Source of the DNA: CBDBLK01 sp965215445
GTDB lineage: Bacteria; Bdellovibrionota; Bacteriovoracia; Bacteriovoracales; Bacteriovoracaceae
Length of the DNA: 64,000 nucleotides
Direction: 5' to 3'
NCBI GenBank assembly: GCA_965215445.1
Contig: CBDCDT010000002.1
Coordinates: 1,426,001 to 1,490,000 of the forward strand
This document shows positions 1 through 8,906 of the stretch, one piece after another (position 1 is the first letter of the stretch; every line of letters begins with the position of its first letter). The notes beneath the pieces were generated by a model, which did no database searches, was not told where the DNA came from, and worked only from the letters and a program-made list of their open reading frames with translations. A program made the position numbers and the translations under genes.

Positions 1-733
1 TGGCCGTCTTGGAGGAAGCGGGCGTGGAGCGAACGAAACCGGCGCCAGTATTCCAACCGCACTCCTTTAAGACCACATCTTTGATACTCAAAAGTTCCCG
101 TGGGCCAGACAGATAAACCCGTTTTTTGACCTGTCCGTTAAAATAACCCAGTTTCTTTTGCAAAGCACTCCTGCGCAATCTTTTGACATCCGCCATTTTG
201 CCCCCTGCTGGGTAAACATAGGCCGAATCTTTCAAGGCCAATTGGCGAAAAGCACGATTGGCCAAAGCACTCGGATTGTTAATCAGTGATTGCAGGCCGG
301 TGGTTCTCTTTTTTTTGTACTTGTTAAGCTCAGCTTGGGGATAAGTGGCATCCACAAACAAGTGGCAAATCTTTTTGGTGGTGGGAACGACGTCCTTGAT
401 AAGACCGGAAAAATTGTACACACTGTATTCGTGATTTACGCTGGCGCTGGTGGAGGCCCCAAAAAATTCCAGGTTGTCGGCGATGTCTCGCTGGGAAAAG
501 CGCCGGGTTCCCGATTTCAAGAGGTCAAAAGCGGCCTGGGTTTCCCCCTTGACCGTCGTATCGGAGAGTGCGCCATCGGCAAAATAAAAACTCACCCGGT
601 AAGTGGGAAAGCGCAAGTCTTCAATATAGATCACTTCGAGATCACCCCACTTCATCCGCTCAATGCGGTCTTCCTCGAAGGCCAGAGCGGCCCAGCTCAA
701 AATGGAAAGCAAAAAGATAACAAATAACTTCAT
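1..733 (-). CDS. M16-family peptidase-like protein, inactive partner (partial)
   Basis: The frame starts at an ATG at 733 and stays open to the window edge, giving 244 residues without a stop. It begins with a signal peptide (hydrophobic FVIFLLSILSWAALA). The body resembles the non-catalytic subunit of M16 (pitrilysin/processing peptidase) pairs: an N-terminal beta-alpha fold with a LLKSGTRRFSQRDIADNLEFFGAS segment, where active members carry HxxEH. No HxxEH is present, so this half probably serves in substrate binding. It lies 3 bases after the stop of the catalytic M16 gene and is surely cotranscribed with it. M16 pairs act as periplasmic proteases in Gram-negative bacteria; the substrate here is unknown. 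The C-terminal part lies outside the window. Confidence 0.8.
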   Translation of the reverse strand, partial: MKLFVIFLLSILSWAALAFEEDRIERMKWGDLEVIYIEDLRFPTYRVSFYFADGALSDTTVKGETQAAFDLLKSGTRRFSQRDIADNLEFFGASTSASVNHEYSVYNFSGLIKDVVPTTKKICHLFVDATYPQAELNKYKKKRTTGLQSLINNPSALANRAFRQLALKDSAYVYPAGGKMADVKRLRRSALQKKLGYFNGQVKKRVYLSGPRELLSIKDVVLKECGWNTGAGFVRSTPASSKTA

Positions 734-736
734 AAT

Positions 737-2167
737 CTACCTCGCTCCCTTCTGACGGGGATGTTTGTTCCAGACGGAAAGAATGATGGGGGGAGTGGAA
801 AAGAGTTTTTCACAAACGGCCTGCACCTCTTCCAATTCCATGGCAGCGTAAATCGAGAGTTCTTTTTTGTAGTGGGCATAATCATTGAAGTAACGCTCGG
901 ATTTTCCCACCAGATTGGCCACACCAGTATTGGTCTGGATGCCGGCAAAATAACCCACCAGGTATTGGTTTTTGGTTTTTTGCAAGGCCCTCTGGTCGAG
1001 ATTTTTCCGACAGGCCTGGCCTAAATCCCGCCGAATCCTTCGCAAAGTCCCCTCCAAGTTGGTTCCGGGGAGGAGTTTGCCCCACAAATAAAAAACACCG
1101 TTATAAGTGAGGTTGTAGTTACCGGCGTAAATGCTGGCCAGCCGCGGACGGGCACTGTGCACATAGCGCTGGGCCAGGTAAGAACTGCTTCCCGTCCCCA
1201 ACATATCGGACAAAACGTCCGTGACATAGGACTCGGAAGCACCCACCGCCGTTCCAGGGTAGGCCATCACAAAGATGGGAGTGGGGGCCTTGCCAGTCAA
1301 TTTGATATGGCGGCCGTTAAAACGCACCCGATGGCGGTAGTTTTTGGGCGCATTCTTTTTGGCCTTGTAGCTCTTGATGGCGGCGCTGGAAGGTTTCAGA
1401 TGGCCATACTTTTCCTTAATCAAGGTGGTCACTTCGTCAGCTTTGACGTCGCCGGCAACGACGACAATGGCGTTGTCGGGAGTGTAAAACTTTTTGAAAA
1501 AATCATTCAAATTGGGACGGGTGAGCGCCATTAAGTCTTCAACTTCCCCGATCACCGAACCGCCGTAGGGAGTTCCGCGAAATACTGTTTGCATCATCTT
1601 GAGGTACAACCTTCCCTCATCTCGGTTTTCATAGCGCATCTTGCGCTCTTCGAGTACAACTTGCCGTTCGGATTCAAAGGCCTTTGGGGCGAGCAACAGG
1701 TGTTGCATACGATCGGCCTCCATATCGACAATTTTGGGAAGCATGGAAGAGGGCAGGGATTCGTGGTAAACCGTCTCATCAAAGCTGGTGTAGGCGTTGA
1801 GTCTGCCCCCACTGCTCTCGACAATATTGTCAAACTTTCCCGGCCCATAGCGCTCGGTTCCCTTGAACATCATGTGTTCCAAAAAGTGAGTCGCCCCGGT
1901 AGTGCCCGCCTCTTCATGGCGCCCCCCCACATCAAAAAAGGTATAGTAGGTAAAGATGGGAAGTTGATGATTTTCATAAACTAAAACTCTCAGGCCGTTG
2001 TCCAAAGTGTATTTTTGAATGGGGAGGTGGACTTGAGAAATGGTGCCGGAAGAAGCGGCCAAACTTTTTAAAGAGGTTGGGGCCGAGTCCCCCGCGCTTT
2101 TCTTAAAATGAGAACAGCCCAAACTGCCCGTTACAATCAGGCCCAAAATGGCCCATTCTTTTTTCAT
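737..2167 (-). CDS. M16-family zinc metallopeptidase, predicted lipoprotein
   Basis: 476 residues. The N-terminus has a lipoprotein-like signal ending in TGSLGC (Cys18 as the probable lipidated residue). The zinc-binding inverted motif HFLEH is at residues 94-98, with the downstream acidic VLEERKMRYENRDE stretch that supplies the third zinc ligand in this family. Length fits a two-domain M16B subunit. The catalytic gene precedes the inactive partner by 3 bases, the usual arrangement for heterodimeric M16 proteases that degrade peptides in the periplasm. It is transcribed away from the FGE-like gene at 2373, and the 205-base AT-rich spacer between them should hold both promoters. The physiological substrate cannot be told from sequence. 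Confidence 0.9.
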   Translation of the reverse strand: MKKEWAILGLIVTGSLGCSHFKKSAGDSAPTSLKSLAASSGTISQVHLPIQKYTLDNGLRVLVYENHQLPIFTYYTFFDVGGRHEEAGTTGATHFLEHMMFKGTERYGPGKFDNIVESSGGRLNAYTSFDETVYHESLPSSMLPKIVDMEADRMQHLLLAPKAFESERQVVLEERKMRYENRDEGRLYLKMMQTVFRGTPYGGSVIGEVEDLMALTRPNLNDFFKKFYTPDNAIVVVAGDVKADEVTTLIKEKYGHLKPSSAAIKSYKAKKNAPKNYRHRVRFNGRHIKLTGKAPTPIFVMAYPGTAVGASESYVTDVLSDMLGTGSSSYLAQRYVHSARPRLASIYAGNYNLTYNGVFYLWGKLLPGTNLEGTLRRIRRDLGQACRKNLDQRALQKTKNQYLVGYFAGIQTNTGVANLVGKSERYFNDYAHYKKELSIYAAMELEEVQAVCEKLFSTPPIILSVWNKHPRQKGAR

Positions 2168-2372
2168 CTTTGGTCTCCATGAAAAACTTTAAAAATCTTA
2201 ATCAAAAAGTAACTTCAGAAAGAAACAAAGAAAAGGGGCAAATCGTCACTCTGTTTTGAACTAAATAAAATTTTACTTCCCATCAAGTATAAAAGCTTTT
2301 TTGTAGGATAAAAAAACCTATCCAATAAAAAAAAATTCCATTATAGTAAAATTCTCAAACAGGGAGGTCGTC

Positions 2373-3164
2373 GTGAATATTTTCCAATCGGTATTTTGGA
2401 CTCTTTGTACATCTTGGGCCTTGGCGGCCCCGCCCGCTTTGGCCAATTTTATTCCCATTCCGGCTGGTGTGTTCACCATGGGTAGTCCGGAAAGTGAAAA
2501 GGGCCGCGATGACGAGAGCGAAAATCAGGTGTCGGTAGAATTGTCCAAAAATTTCGAGATCATGAGTACGGAAGTAACTCAATCCTTTTATGTCAGCCTT
2601 ATGAACACCAATCCCTCTCATTTTAAAAGCAAAAAGTATTGTCGAAAGCAATATCAAAAGTTTGACGGGATTGAGCTTTGCCCCAATCATCCGGTGGAGA
2701 GTGTTTCGTGGCAAGAGATTCAGGATTTTATCGCCAAACTCAACCAACAAGCGGATGGATACACCTACCGCCTCCCCACCGAGGCGGAGTGGGAATACGC
2801 CGCCCGGGCGGGAACCGACACCGCCTGGTCTTTTGGAGACGATCCAGTCGGCTTGGGAGATTACGCCTGGTATGGGGGCAATTCGGAAGGACAAACCCAT
2901 CCGGTAGCACAGAAAAAGGCCAATCCTTGGGGACTCTACGATATGCACGGAAACGTGTGGGAGTGGGTGCAGGACAACTATGCCGACATTTTGCCGGGGG
3001 GACGCGACCCCTTGCAAATCACCCCCTGGCCCAACCATGTGGTTCGCGGTGGCGGTTCGGATTATGCGGCCGATGGACTACGCAGTGCCTTTCGCGGCGA
3101 CGGTTACAGGGGAAGCCGATACTGGTACTTTGGATTTCGCCTGGTGCGAATCCACAACCCATAA
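2373..3164 (+). CDS. Secreted formylglycine-generating-enzyme-like (SUMF1 domain) protein
   Basis: 263 residues from a GTG start, chosen because AGGGAGG lies at 2361-2367 and a signal peptide follows (cleavage near ALAAPPALA). The rest is one FGE-sulfatase/SUMF1 domain: IPAGVFTMGSP, TEVTQSFY, NPSHF, HPVESVSW, RLPTEAEWEYAARAG, GLYDMHGNVWEW, VVRGGGS and the terminal GFRLVR. True formylglycine-generating enzymes use a cysteine pair near the C-terminal GFRC motif. Here that position is Leu and no cysteine is nearby, so oxidation of sulfatase cysteines is unlikely and a binding or structural role is more probable. The stop is 3 bases from the der stop (convergent). A paralogue lies at 13382. Confidence 0.85.
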   Translation: MNIFQSVFWTLCTSWALAAPPALANFIPIPAGVFTMGSPESEKGRDDESENQVSVELSKNFEIMSTEVTQSFYVSLMNTNPSHFKSKKYCRKQYQKFDGIELCPNHPVESVSWQEIQDFIAKLNQQADGYTYRLPTEAEWEYAARAGTDTAWSFGDDPVGLGDYAWYGGNSEGQTHPVAQKKANPWGLYDMHGNVWEWVQDNYADILPGGRDPLQITPWPNHVVRGGGSDYAADGLRSAFRGDGYRGSRYWYFGFRLVRIHNP

Positions 3165-3167
3165 TAT

Positions 3168-4580
3168 CTACGAAGATCTAAAGATCAAATGGATGGGCGT
3201 ATTCTCGAGGGCAAAGGCCCGGCGCAGGCCATTTTTCAAATAGCGCTTATAGTGTTCGGGGATGCTTTGCTGGCGATTGCTAAAGAGCAGAAACGTCGGT
3301 GGGGCCTTTTTTACCATAGAAGCGTATTTGATTTTAAAGTGCCGATTTCCCCCGCCCTTAATGCGCACCGGATTTCGCTCCAGAAGTTTTTCCAAAGTGC
3401 TGTTGAGTTTGGCAGTGGGGACTTCGCGGTGACGGATGGAAAGGGTTTTTACCATTGCCCGGCGCAATCTCTTTAGGCCCTTGCCGTATTTGGCACTGAT
3501 GGGAACCAAGTCACAAAAATTTGACCAGGGGATTTTCAACTTGATGTCTTCCCACCATTCTTTGCGCTCTTTTGGGCCTTGACCAGGTTCCACTGCATCC
3601 ATTTTATTGAGCACAATCACCACCGATTTTCCCTTGTCCAGAGAAATGTCGAGCAGCCGGCGGTCTTGATGGCCAACACCTTTTTCGACATCTATCAAAA
3701 ATAAAACCATATCGGATTCGGTAATACACCGAAGAGATCGGAAAACCGATTGCGCCTCGACCACATCCCTAATCAATGGTTTTTTGCGGATGCCGGCGGT
3801 GTCGAGAATTTTAAGATGCCTCCAGGGAGAATCCGATTCTCCAAAGAGAGTTGCGCTCTCACCAAAATTCAAGTTGAGTAGGCCCTCGACGGGATCGAGA
3901 GTCGTGCCCGGCACATGGCTGACCAGAGCGCGCGAAGTTCCCAATAATTGATTGAGCAGTGTCGATTTGCCACTGTTGGGAGTGCCAATCAGGGCCACCT
4001 TGCCGGCGCAGTCCGGTTCGGGCGTTGCCATTTTTCCGGTAGCAAAGGCAAAGCTGTGAAGTTTAGAGCGCAAGTGGGATATTCCCCGATCGTGAGACGC
4101 TGAAACGGCAAAGAGTGATTCGGCCCCCAAGGCAAAAAAAGGGGCCTCCATACCCTCTTGTTTTTCACCGTCACACTTGTTAATCAGCGGCCAAAACGGT
4201 TTGTGGTGCGAGCGAATCATCTCGGCAATGGTTTGATCCAGGGGCAAAAGGCCCGCTCTTGCGTCGGTCACCAACAAAACCAAGTCCGATTCTTCAATCG
4301 CCAGGGATATGTGTTCACTGATCGAGGAAAAGAAAGGCGAGGCATCCTCCAACTCTGAACTGACCGGATAAAATCCTCCCGTGTCGATCAAAATGATTTC
4401 CCTGGCAGGAATTTCTGCACACTCATCCAAGGAAACAATCCCGTAGTGGCGGTCGCGGGTGACTCCCGGTCGATTGTAAGTGATAATTTGCTGAGAGCGC
4501 CCCATCAGGCGATTGAACAAACTCGACTTGCCCACGTTGGGCCGGCCCACCAAACTGACGACGATAGAATCGGCACTCAC
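3168..4580 (-). CDS. der: Ribosome biogenesis GTPase Der (EngA)
   Basis: 470 residues with two tandem GTPase domains and a C-terminal KH-like domain, the hallmark of Der, which matures the 50S subunit. G1 motifs are GRPNVGKSS in domain 1 and GTPNSGKST in domain 2; the matching DTGG and DTAG G3 motifs and the NKCD and NKMD G4 motifs are visible. I start it at a GTG at 4578-4580, overlapping the era stop as GTGA, because the G domain begins right there and GGCGGAG lies just upstream. The frame is open further upstream but that part overlaps era and has no Der similarity. It is the last gene of rnc-era-der and ends against the convergent FGE-like gene. Confidence 0.95.
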   Translation of the reverse strand: MSADSIVVSLVGRPNVGKSSLFNRLMGRSQQIITYNRPGVTRDRHYGIVSLDECAEIPAREIILIDTGGFYPVSSELEDASPFFSSISEHISLAIEESDLVLLVTDARAGLLPLDQTIAEMIRSHHKPFWPLINKCDGEKQEGMEAPFFALGAESLFAVSASHDRGISHLRSKLHSFAFATGKMATPEPDCAGKVALIGTPNSGKSTLLNQLLGTSRALVSHVPGTTLDPVEGLLNLNFGESATLFGESDSPWRHLKILDTAGIRKKPLIRDVVEAQSVFRSLRCITESDMVLFLIDVEKGVGHQDRRLLDISLDKGKSVVIVLNKMDAVEPGQGPKERKEWWEDIKLKIPWSNFCDLVPISAKYGKGLKRLRRAMVKTLSIRHREVPTAKLNSTLEKLLERNPVRIKGGGNRHFKIKYASMVKKAPPTFLLFSNRQQSIPEHYKRYLKNGLRRAFALENTPIHLIFRSS

Positions 4581-5569
4581 GTCTCCGCCTTTTCCAATGC
4601 TTTGGGTTCTTTTTTGCGCCAGAAGCGGATACTGTCCACCGCCCGGGGAAGGCCCAACTCTTCCAGAATAAAGTGGTTTTTGTACCACTTTGAGAGAATT
4701 TTGACGTGCAAGAGCAGACACACCTTTTTCCCCATCATGGCCTCAATCTTTCTGCGGGCGCGACTTCCAATTTGCTTAATCATGGAACCTTTACTGCCCA
4801 CCACTATGGCCCGTTGCCCGGGACGGTGAACCAAAATCGCCGCTGAAATATGGACAATACTCTGGTCTTCTTCAACGGAGTCTTTAAAATCTTCAATGAT
4901 GACGGCACTTTCAAAGGGAAGCTCCTCTTTTAATAGTTCAAAAATCTGCTCCCGAACATATTCGCAGGCAAAAAAACGCTGATTTTTGTTGGAAATTGAA
5001 CCGTCGGGATATAAATGGGGGCCGGAAACAGCAGCATCACACAAAGCGCCAGTAAGAAGGTTCATGTTGGTGCCCTCTTTTGCAGAAACCGCCAAAACTT
5101 TTTCCACATTGGGCAAGTGAGTCTGGGCCTTGCTCAAAACTTCTTGCGAGAGCCATTCTGCATCAACATCCAGCAGGTCAATTTTAGTCAGAACAATCCA
5201 CACCGGCGACGCTCCCCTTTCGATCACCTCGATAAAGGCGGAAAGTTGGGGCAAGAGTTCTTTGCCGGAATCAATTAAAAGTAAAGACAGGTCAGCGCCC
5301 TCCTGGGCATCCCGCGCCTGTTGGTTGAGCCTGCGACCAAAGTCTTTTCCCGTGCGATGAATCCCCGGAGTGTCGATCAGGATGATTTCTGTGTGATCGA
5401 CGGTTAAAATACAGGAAAAACGGTTGCGGGTGGTGTGTGGCCGGTGGGAGACAATGCTTAAATCCACGCCCAACAGATAGTTAATCAAACTGGACTTGCC
5501 CACGTTGGGAATGCCCAAAACCGATGCCGTGAGAGTCTTGTTGAGGGGATGCTGGTTTTGCAACAACAT
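4577..5569 (-). CDS. era: GTPase Era
   Basis: 330 residues, slightly longer than typical Era (about 300). The N-terminal GTPase domain shows GIPNVGKSS (G1), DTPGIH (G3), TKID (G4) and SAKEG (G5). The C-terminal KH domain carries VVGSKGSMIKQIGSRAR, which contacts the 3' end of 16S rRNA. Era checks 30S maturation and is commonly encoded next to rnc. The start ATG follows the rnc stop directly, and the stop overlaps the der start by four bases, so rnc, era and der appear translationally coupled. The residues after the KH domain extend the usual C-terminus by about 20, rich in charged residues. Confidence 0.95.
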   Translation of the reverse strand: MLLQNQHPLNKTLTASVLGIPNVGKSSLINYLLGVDLSIVSHRPHTTRNRFSCILTVDHTEIILIDTPGIHRTGKDFGRRLNQQARDAQEGADLSLLLIDSGKELLPQLSAFIEVIERGASPVWIVLTKIDLLDVDAEWLSQEVLSKAQTHLPNVEKVLAVSAKEGTNMNLLTGALCDAAVSGPHLYPDGSISNKNQRFFACEYVREQIFELLKEELPFESAVIIEDFKDSVEEDQSIVHISAAILVHRPGQRAIVVGSKGSMIKQIGSRARRKIEAMMGKKVCLLLHVKILSKWYKNHFILEELGLPRAVDSIRFWRKKEPKALEKAET

Positions 5570-6325
5570 TTACTGCACCTCTTTGAGAGATTCCGGCCAA
5601 TCGTGTGCCAAGGCCTTTTCCGCCAGTGCCTTTTCCGCCTTCTTTTTGCTGGGAGCAGTGAGATCCGCCAGCCTTTTGCCTTTCAGCTTGAGCGTCACTT
5701 TAAAACCCTGATCAACTTCTTCGGCAACGTATTCGGGGAGTTCCTTCAAAACCGCCATGCTCTTTTCCTGAAGCCTGCTTTTGGGGTCAAAAGAGAGCAA
5801 GCGCTGGAGGTCAAAGAGTTGTTGTCTTTTGTGCTTGCAAAAAAGCTCTTCCCAACAGTTTAAAACCTGGTAGGTATGTTCCCATCCAAGGCCTACAAAA
5901 CTCGCCCCCAACAGGGCCTCGAAAAAATCGGACACGAGCCCATCGCTTTTATGGAGATTTCGCGCCCGTTCCCCCCTGCCGACCAGCAAGAATTGATCCA
6001 AATTGAGAAGGCGGCCCCATTCCCCCAAAGTCTCCTGGCCGACAATCGAGCCTCTCAGGCGGGAGAGCTTGCCCTCGTCCAAATTTTTAAAGTGGCAAAA
6101 GAGTCTGTGGGAACACCACGTTCCCAAAACCGCATCACCTAAAAATTCCAGGCGCTCGTTGCAAGGGTAGGGCCAGTTGGCGACTTCATTGGCCCAACTC
6201 TTGTGAGTCAGGGCCTCAAAGAGCAGTTTTGAATCGAGAGAGTCGAGAAACCAACGGCGAAGTTGCTCTAACAGCGCCTTTTCTTCAAAGGGAAGAGGGG
6301 AAGAAAAAATGGGTTGATCCAACAT
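5570..6325 (-). CDS. rnc: Ribonuclease III
   Basis: 251 residues from the ATG at 6323-6325. The RNase III signature NERLEFLGDAVLG and the downstream SDFFEALLGA segment provide the metal-binding acidic residues; a C-terminal double-stranded-RNA-binding domain follows (SFDPKSRLQEKS through PSKKKAEKALAEKAL). It processes rRNA precursors and other double-stranded RNAs. It is the first gene of rnc-era-der and is divergent from the recombinase-like gene at 6395, with 69 bases between. An open frame extends upstream of the chosen start, but that part overlaps the divergent gene and lacks family similarity. No strong ribosome binding site is visible. Confidence 0.93.
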   Translation of the reverse strand: MLDQPIFSSPLPFEEKALLEQLRRWFLDSLDSKLLFEALTHKSWANEVANWPYPCNERLEFLGDAVLGTWCSHRLFCHFKNLDEGKLSRLRGSIVGQETLGEWGRLLNLDQFLLVGRGERARNLHKSDGLVSDFFEALLGASFVGLGWEHTYQVLNCWEELFCKHKRQQLFDLQRLLSFDPKSRLQEKSMAVLKELPEYVAEEVDQGFKVTLKLKGKRLADLTAPSKKKAEKALAEKALAHDWPESLKEVQ

Positions 6326-6394
6326 GATGTTGCTTTGTAGCAAAAAAGCACAGGCCTTGGCAAGGCCCGTAAATTGGTCTAACCTATTGGAATT

Positions 6395-7342
6395 GTGCAA
6401 ATTTCTGATTTTCAAAAGCGGCGGGAAGAATTTTTTAAGTGGCGCCCTCTCAGGCGCTTGAGCGGGAACACTCTCAAGAATTACCGCACAGACCTCAACT
6501 GTTTTCACCAATTCCTGACCGATGGCAAAAATCACAGGGATTTTGGCCGCCTCGATGCCGCCTATATCAAAAGCTACGGGCACTACCTTCAAGGCCGCTA
6601 CAAAAACGCAAACAGCCACAGAAGGCGCGTTCAGAGTTTGCGCATCTTTTTTGATTTTCTGGTGGAAAAGCGCGTTTTTGCCTCCAATTTAGTGAGAGAA
6701 CTACCCACCAGTCCCAAGTTCCTGGACGTTCCCCGCCCCACCCCCAACAAGGCCATTGCCAAACTTTGGGGCCATCTCTCGCAGGAGGCCGAGCAAAGCG
6801 ACCCTCTCTTGGGACTTTTGGCCAAACGCAATCGCATCATCGCCTTTCTGATTTACTGTGGGGGTCTGAAAGTCAGCGATCTAGCGCGCCTGAAACGCGA
6901 TCACCTTTTTGTCACTCTGCGCAAGGGCGCTTCCTCCCGCGTTATGCTCTCCCCTCCCCGAAGAGACCCCTATAGCGTTCCCCTGCCCCGTGTTTTTGTC
7001 CCGATTTTTAGGGATTATGAACAAAGTTTAAAGCGGGAAAAAAGGAGGTTGCGCCTGAGTTTTGACGATGCCCTCTTCAGTGCTAACGCGCACCGAATTT
7101 TAGCGGGGGGAATTGGCCCACGGGGGGTGGAAGTGGTTTTTCAGGAAATCAGCAAACGCCTGAAAATCCCCTTGACGCCCAAAAATTTGCGCCAGGCAGG
7201 GATTCTCCGCTGGTTGGCCCATGGCGAGAAAGATTCCCAAGTGCGGGAGTGGATGGGGGTCACTCCCGGCCACGACCTGAAACCCTATAAAAAATGTCTG
7301 ACAAACTATCCTTTTAATGACAGTTTTCTAAGTCTTGCGTGA
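6395..7342 (+). CDS. Tyrosine recombinase-like protein with degenerate active site
   Basis: 315 residues from a GTG start. It has the XerC/XerD layout: an N-terminal SAM-like core-binding domain (LSGNTLKNYRTDLNCFHQFL, about residues 22-41) and a C-terminal catalytic fold (about 140-305). Several catalytic positions differ from the family. The first Arg, in the GLRxSEL motif, is Lys159 (GLKVSDLA). In the HxLR motif the His is Lys263, with Arg266 kept. The later His/Trp is Val289. The Tyr is retained (Tyr298, in KPYKK). It may therefore be inactive or a DNA-binding relative. It overlaps the next gene by four bases (GTGA), suggesting joint translation. Confidence 0.75.
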   Translation: MQISDFQKRREEFFKWRPLRRLSGNTLKNYRTDLNCFHQFLTDGKNHRDFGRLDAAYIKSYGHYLQGRYKNANSHRRRVQSLRIFFDFLVEKRVFASNLVRELPTSPKFLDVPRPTPNKAIAKLWGHLSQEAEQSDPLLGLLAKRNRIIAFLIYCGGLKVSDLARLKRDHLFVTLRKGASSRVMLSPPRRDPYSVPLPRVFVPIFRDYEQSLKREKRRLRLSFDDALFSANAHRILAGGIGPRGVEVVFQEISKRLKIPLTPKNLRQAGILRWLAHGEKDSQVREWMGVTPGHDLKPYKKCLTNYPFNDSFLSLA

Positions 7343-7845
7343 ATATTGATCTTACTTATCAAGAATTAATCGCCCAACTCAAGACGGGCAAGCGTCCTTT
7401 TGTAGAACTGTCAAAAGACGAGGTGGCCTTTCTTTGCCAACGGCCAAAAAATGACAATCTCTTGCGGCCCTGGCTGGCCATCCTCGGTTATTCCCGCAAA
7501 AACTATTTCGAGTTTCAGACTATCTTGATTGATTTTTTGCACACCGAGCACAGGCCGGAACTTTTAGTGTTTGCCCTTTCCGCCTTTCAAAAGCACGTTA
7601 TCGAATTTTATCATAGGAAGGGAGAGCGTTTTCCCCTGCATGTGATCGAGGCCTTAAAAATTCCGCTACGGCATTCAAACTCTGAAGTCGTGGATTGGAC
7701 TTTAAAAATGATTGAGCAACTTGGCCCTCAGCGTGCACTGCTTACCAAAGTTTTGCGGGAACGTATACCCGAACTTTGGAAATGTTTTTCTCCCCGACAA
7801 TTCGCACTAAGGCACAGAATCGGTGTCCTCTTATCCCGGTTGTAA
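7339..7845 (+). CDS. Hypothetical helical protein, coupled to recombinase-like gene
   Basis: 168 residues, not recognised. It starts with GTG overlapping the previous stop (GTGA), so it is probably translated together with the recombinase-like protein. The sequence looks all-helical and resembles HEAT-like repeats: LLRPWLAILGYSR, LLVFALSAFQKHV and VVDWTLKMIEQLG form regularly spaced amphipathic helices. No signal peptide, membrane segment or cysteine cluster is seen. A partner function with the preceding protein is suggested by context only. Confidence 0.6.
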   Translation: MNIDLTYQELIAQLKTGKRPFVELSKDEVAFLCQRPKNDNLLRPWLAILGYSRKNYFEFQTILIDFLHTEHRPELLVFALSAFQKHVIEFYHRKGERFPLHVIEALKIPLRHSNSEVVDWTLKMIEQLGPQRALLTKVLRERIPELWKCFSPRQFALRHRIGVLLSRL

Positions 7846-7959
7846 TTTTTTGTTAGAAAATGGTTATTGCTTAAGAGCGTCCAATATAAGATTTTAATGC
7901 CATGGTGATGAACGGATTCATCAAATCACCAAAGATAGAGTTTACGAGGAGGGCACTCT

Positions 7960-8412
7960 ATGAATTTGGAAGGAGAAGAGGCCATAAATTTTGATCATTA
8001 TCTCTCCGACGAGCAAATGGCCATACTTCGGGAAAAGTTGCTTGCCGAAAAAGAGAGGATACTTAGCAAAGATGTAGATCAATCCCACTACCATCTCGAC
8101 AGAAACGAACTGTCCGATCCCGTCGATGAGGCCAGTGCCAATCATATCGCCGACACCAAAAACCGTTTTCGCAACCGTGAAAACTTTTTTCTGAAAAAAA
8201 TTGGCAAGGCCCTGCAAAAAATTGCCAAACGCGAATATGGAATATGCAACGAATGTGATGCCATGATCAGTTTTGAAAGACTGTGTGCCCGGCCAACTGC
8301 CGAGCTTTGCATCAGTTGCAAAGAGGAAGAAGAAAATGTGGAAAGGAGCAACATCTTTGGCAAGCGCTCCAAATCCCTCGGCAAGACCATCCACGAACTC
8401 GGCCGCCGCTAG
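7960..8412 (+). CDS. dksA: DksA/TraR-family zinc-finger transcription factor
   Basis: 150 residues, the typical DksA length. The coiled-coil part carries the tip motif DPVDEAS (DxxDxA type), which in DksA enters the RNA polymerase secondary channel. The C-terminal zinc finger has CNEC and CISC pairs (four Cys, the zinc-binding form). DksA acts with ppGpp in the stringent response. GAGGAGG precedes the ATG at good spacing, and the 114-base upstream spacer should hold a promoter. Its TAG stop shares the palindrome CTAG with the stop of the convergent gene at 8409. Confidence 0.9.
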   Translation: MNLEGEEAINFDHYLSDEQMAILREKLLAEKERILSKDVDQSHYHLDRNELSDPVDEASANHIADTKNRFRNRENFFLKKIGKALQKIAKREYGICNECDAMISFERLCARPTAELCISCKEEEENVERSNIFGKRSKSLGKTIHELGRR

Positions 8413-8843
8413 CGGCAGTAGAAGTCGGGGTCAGGCCTAGTAGCATTGAACGCCCGGATGACGAAATCCTCTAAAACCGGCTCGTTGGTAACGTCGTCAA
8501 AGAGCCAATTATAAGCGTACCATTGACCGATTGCCTGGGCCGCCAGACACGCCTCGCGCACGGTTTCATACTGAATCGTAAGCAACTCGACCAGGCGAAC
8601 TTTAATTCTCTTGCCACTGCCTCCAACACAACCTTGGTAGGGATACTGACTGCACACTACCCGCCGGCGTTTGTTGGCATCAGAATCCCCCAAAAAAACC
8701 AATTCTACGTCGGGTTCAATTTTTTGGGCGCGCCTCCACATTTCCGTCGCCCCCAAAGTTCCCGTGTCTCGCCTGGTACAAGAACACGAAGAAACGCCAC
8801 CCCATAAAATCAACACAGTTAAAATTTTTTTTATGGCGTTCAT
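8409..8843 (-). CDS. Hypothetical lipoprotein
   Basis: 144 residues from the ATG at 8841-8843, which places a lipoprotein signal at the N-terminus (KKILTVLILWGGVSSCSC). An in-frame ATG ten codons upstream is less likely because it would bury the signal. The mature part is not recognised; it has Cys residues in VVCSQYPYQGC, REAC and the terminal DFYCR, possibly disulfide-bonded. It converges on dksA with overlapping stops. Predicted site: inner leaflet of the outer membrane or the inner membrane. Confidence 0.65.
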   Translation of the reverse strand: MNAIKKILTVLILWGGVSSCSCTRRDTGTLGATEMWRRAQKIEPDVELVFLGDSDANKRRRVVCSQYPYQGCVGGSGKRIKVRLVELLTIQYETVREACLAAQAIGQWYAYNWLFDDVTNEPVLEDFVIRAFNATRPDPDFYCR

Positions 8844-8906
8844 TTTTTTATCATACCAGAGAATAAAGTCCAAAAAACCTTTTATTGATTTTCATTTTGG
8901 CCTAGA

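Noticed and set aside
1918..1929. Run of seven C inside the M16 peptidase gene
   Set aside because: It lies in conserved coding sequence of an intact ORF and is shorter than the nine-base tracts; no alternative frame is joined by it.
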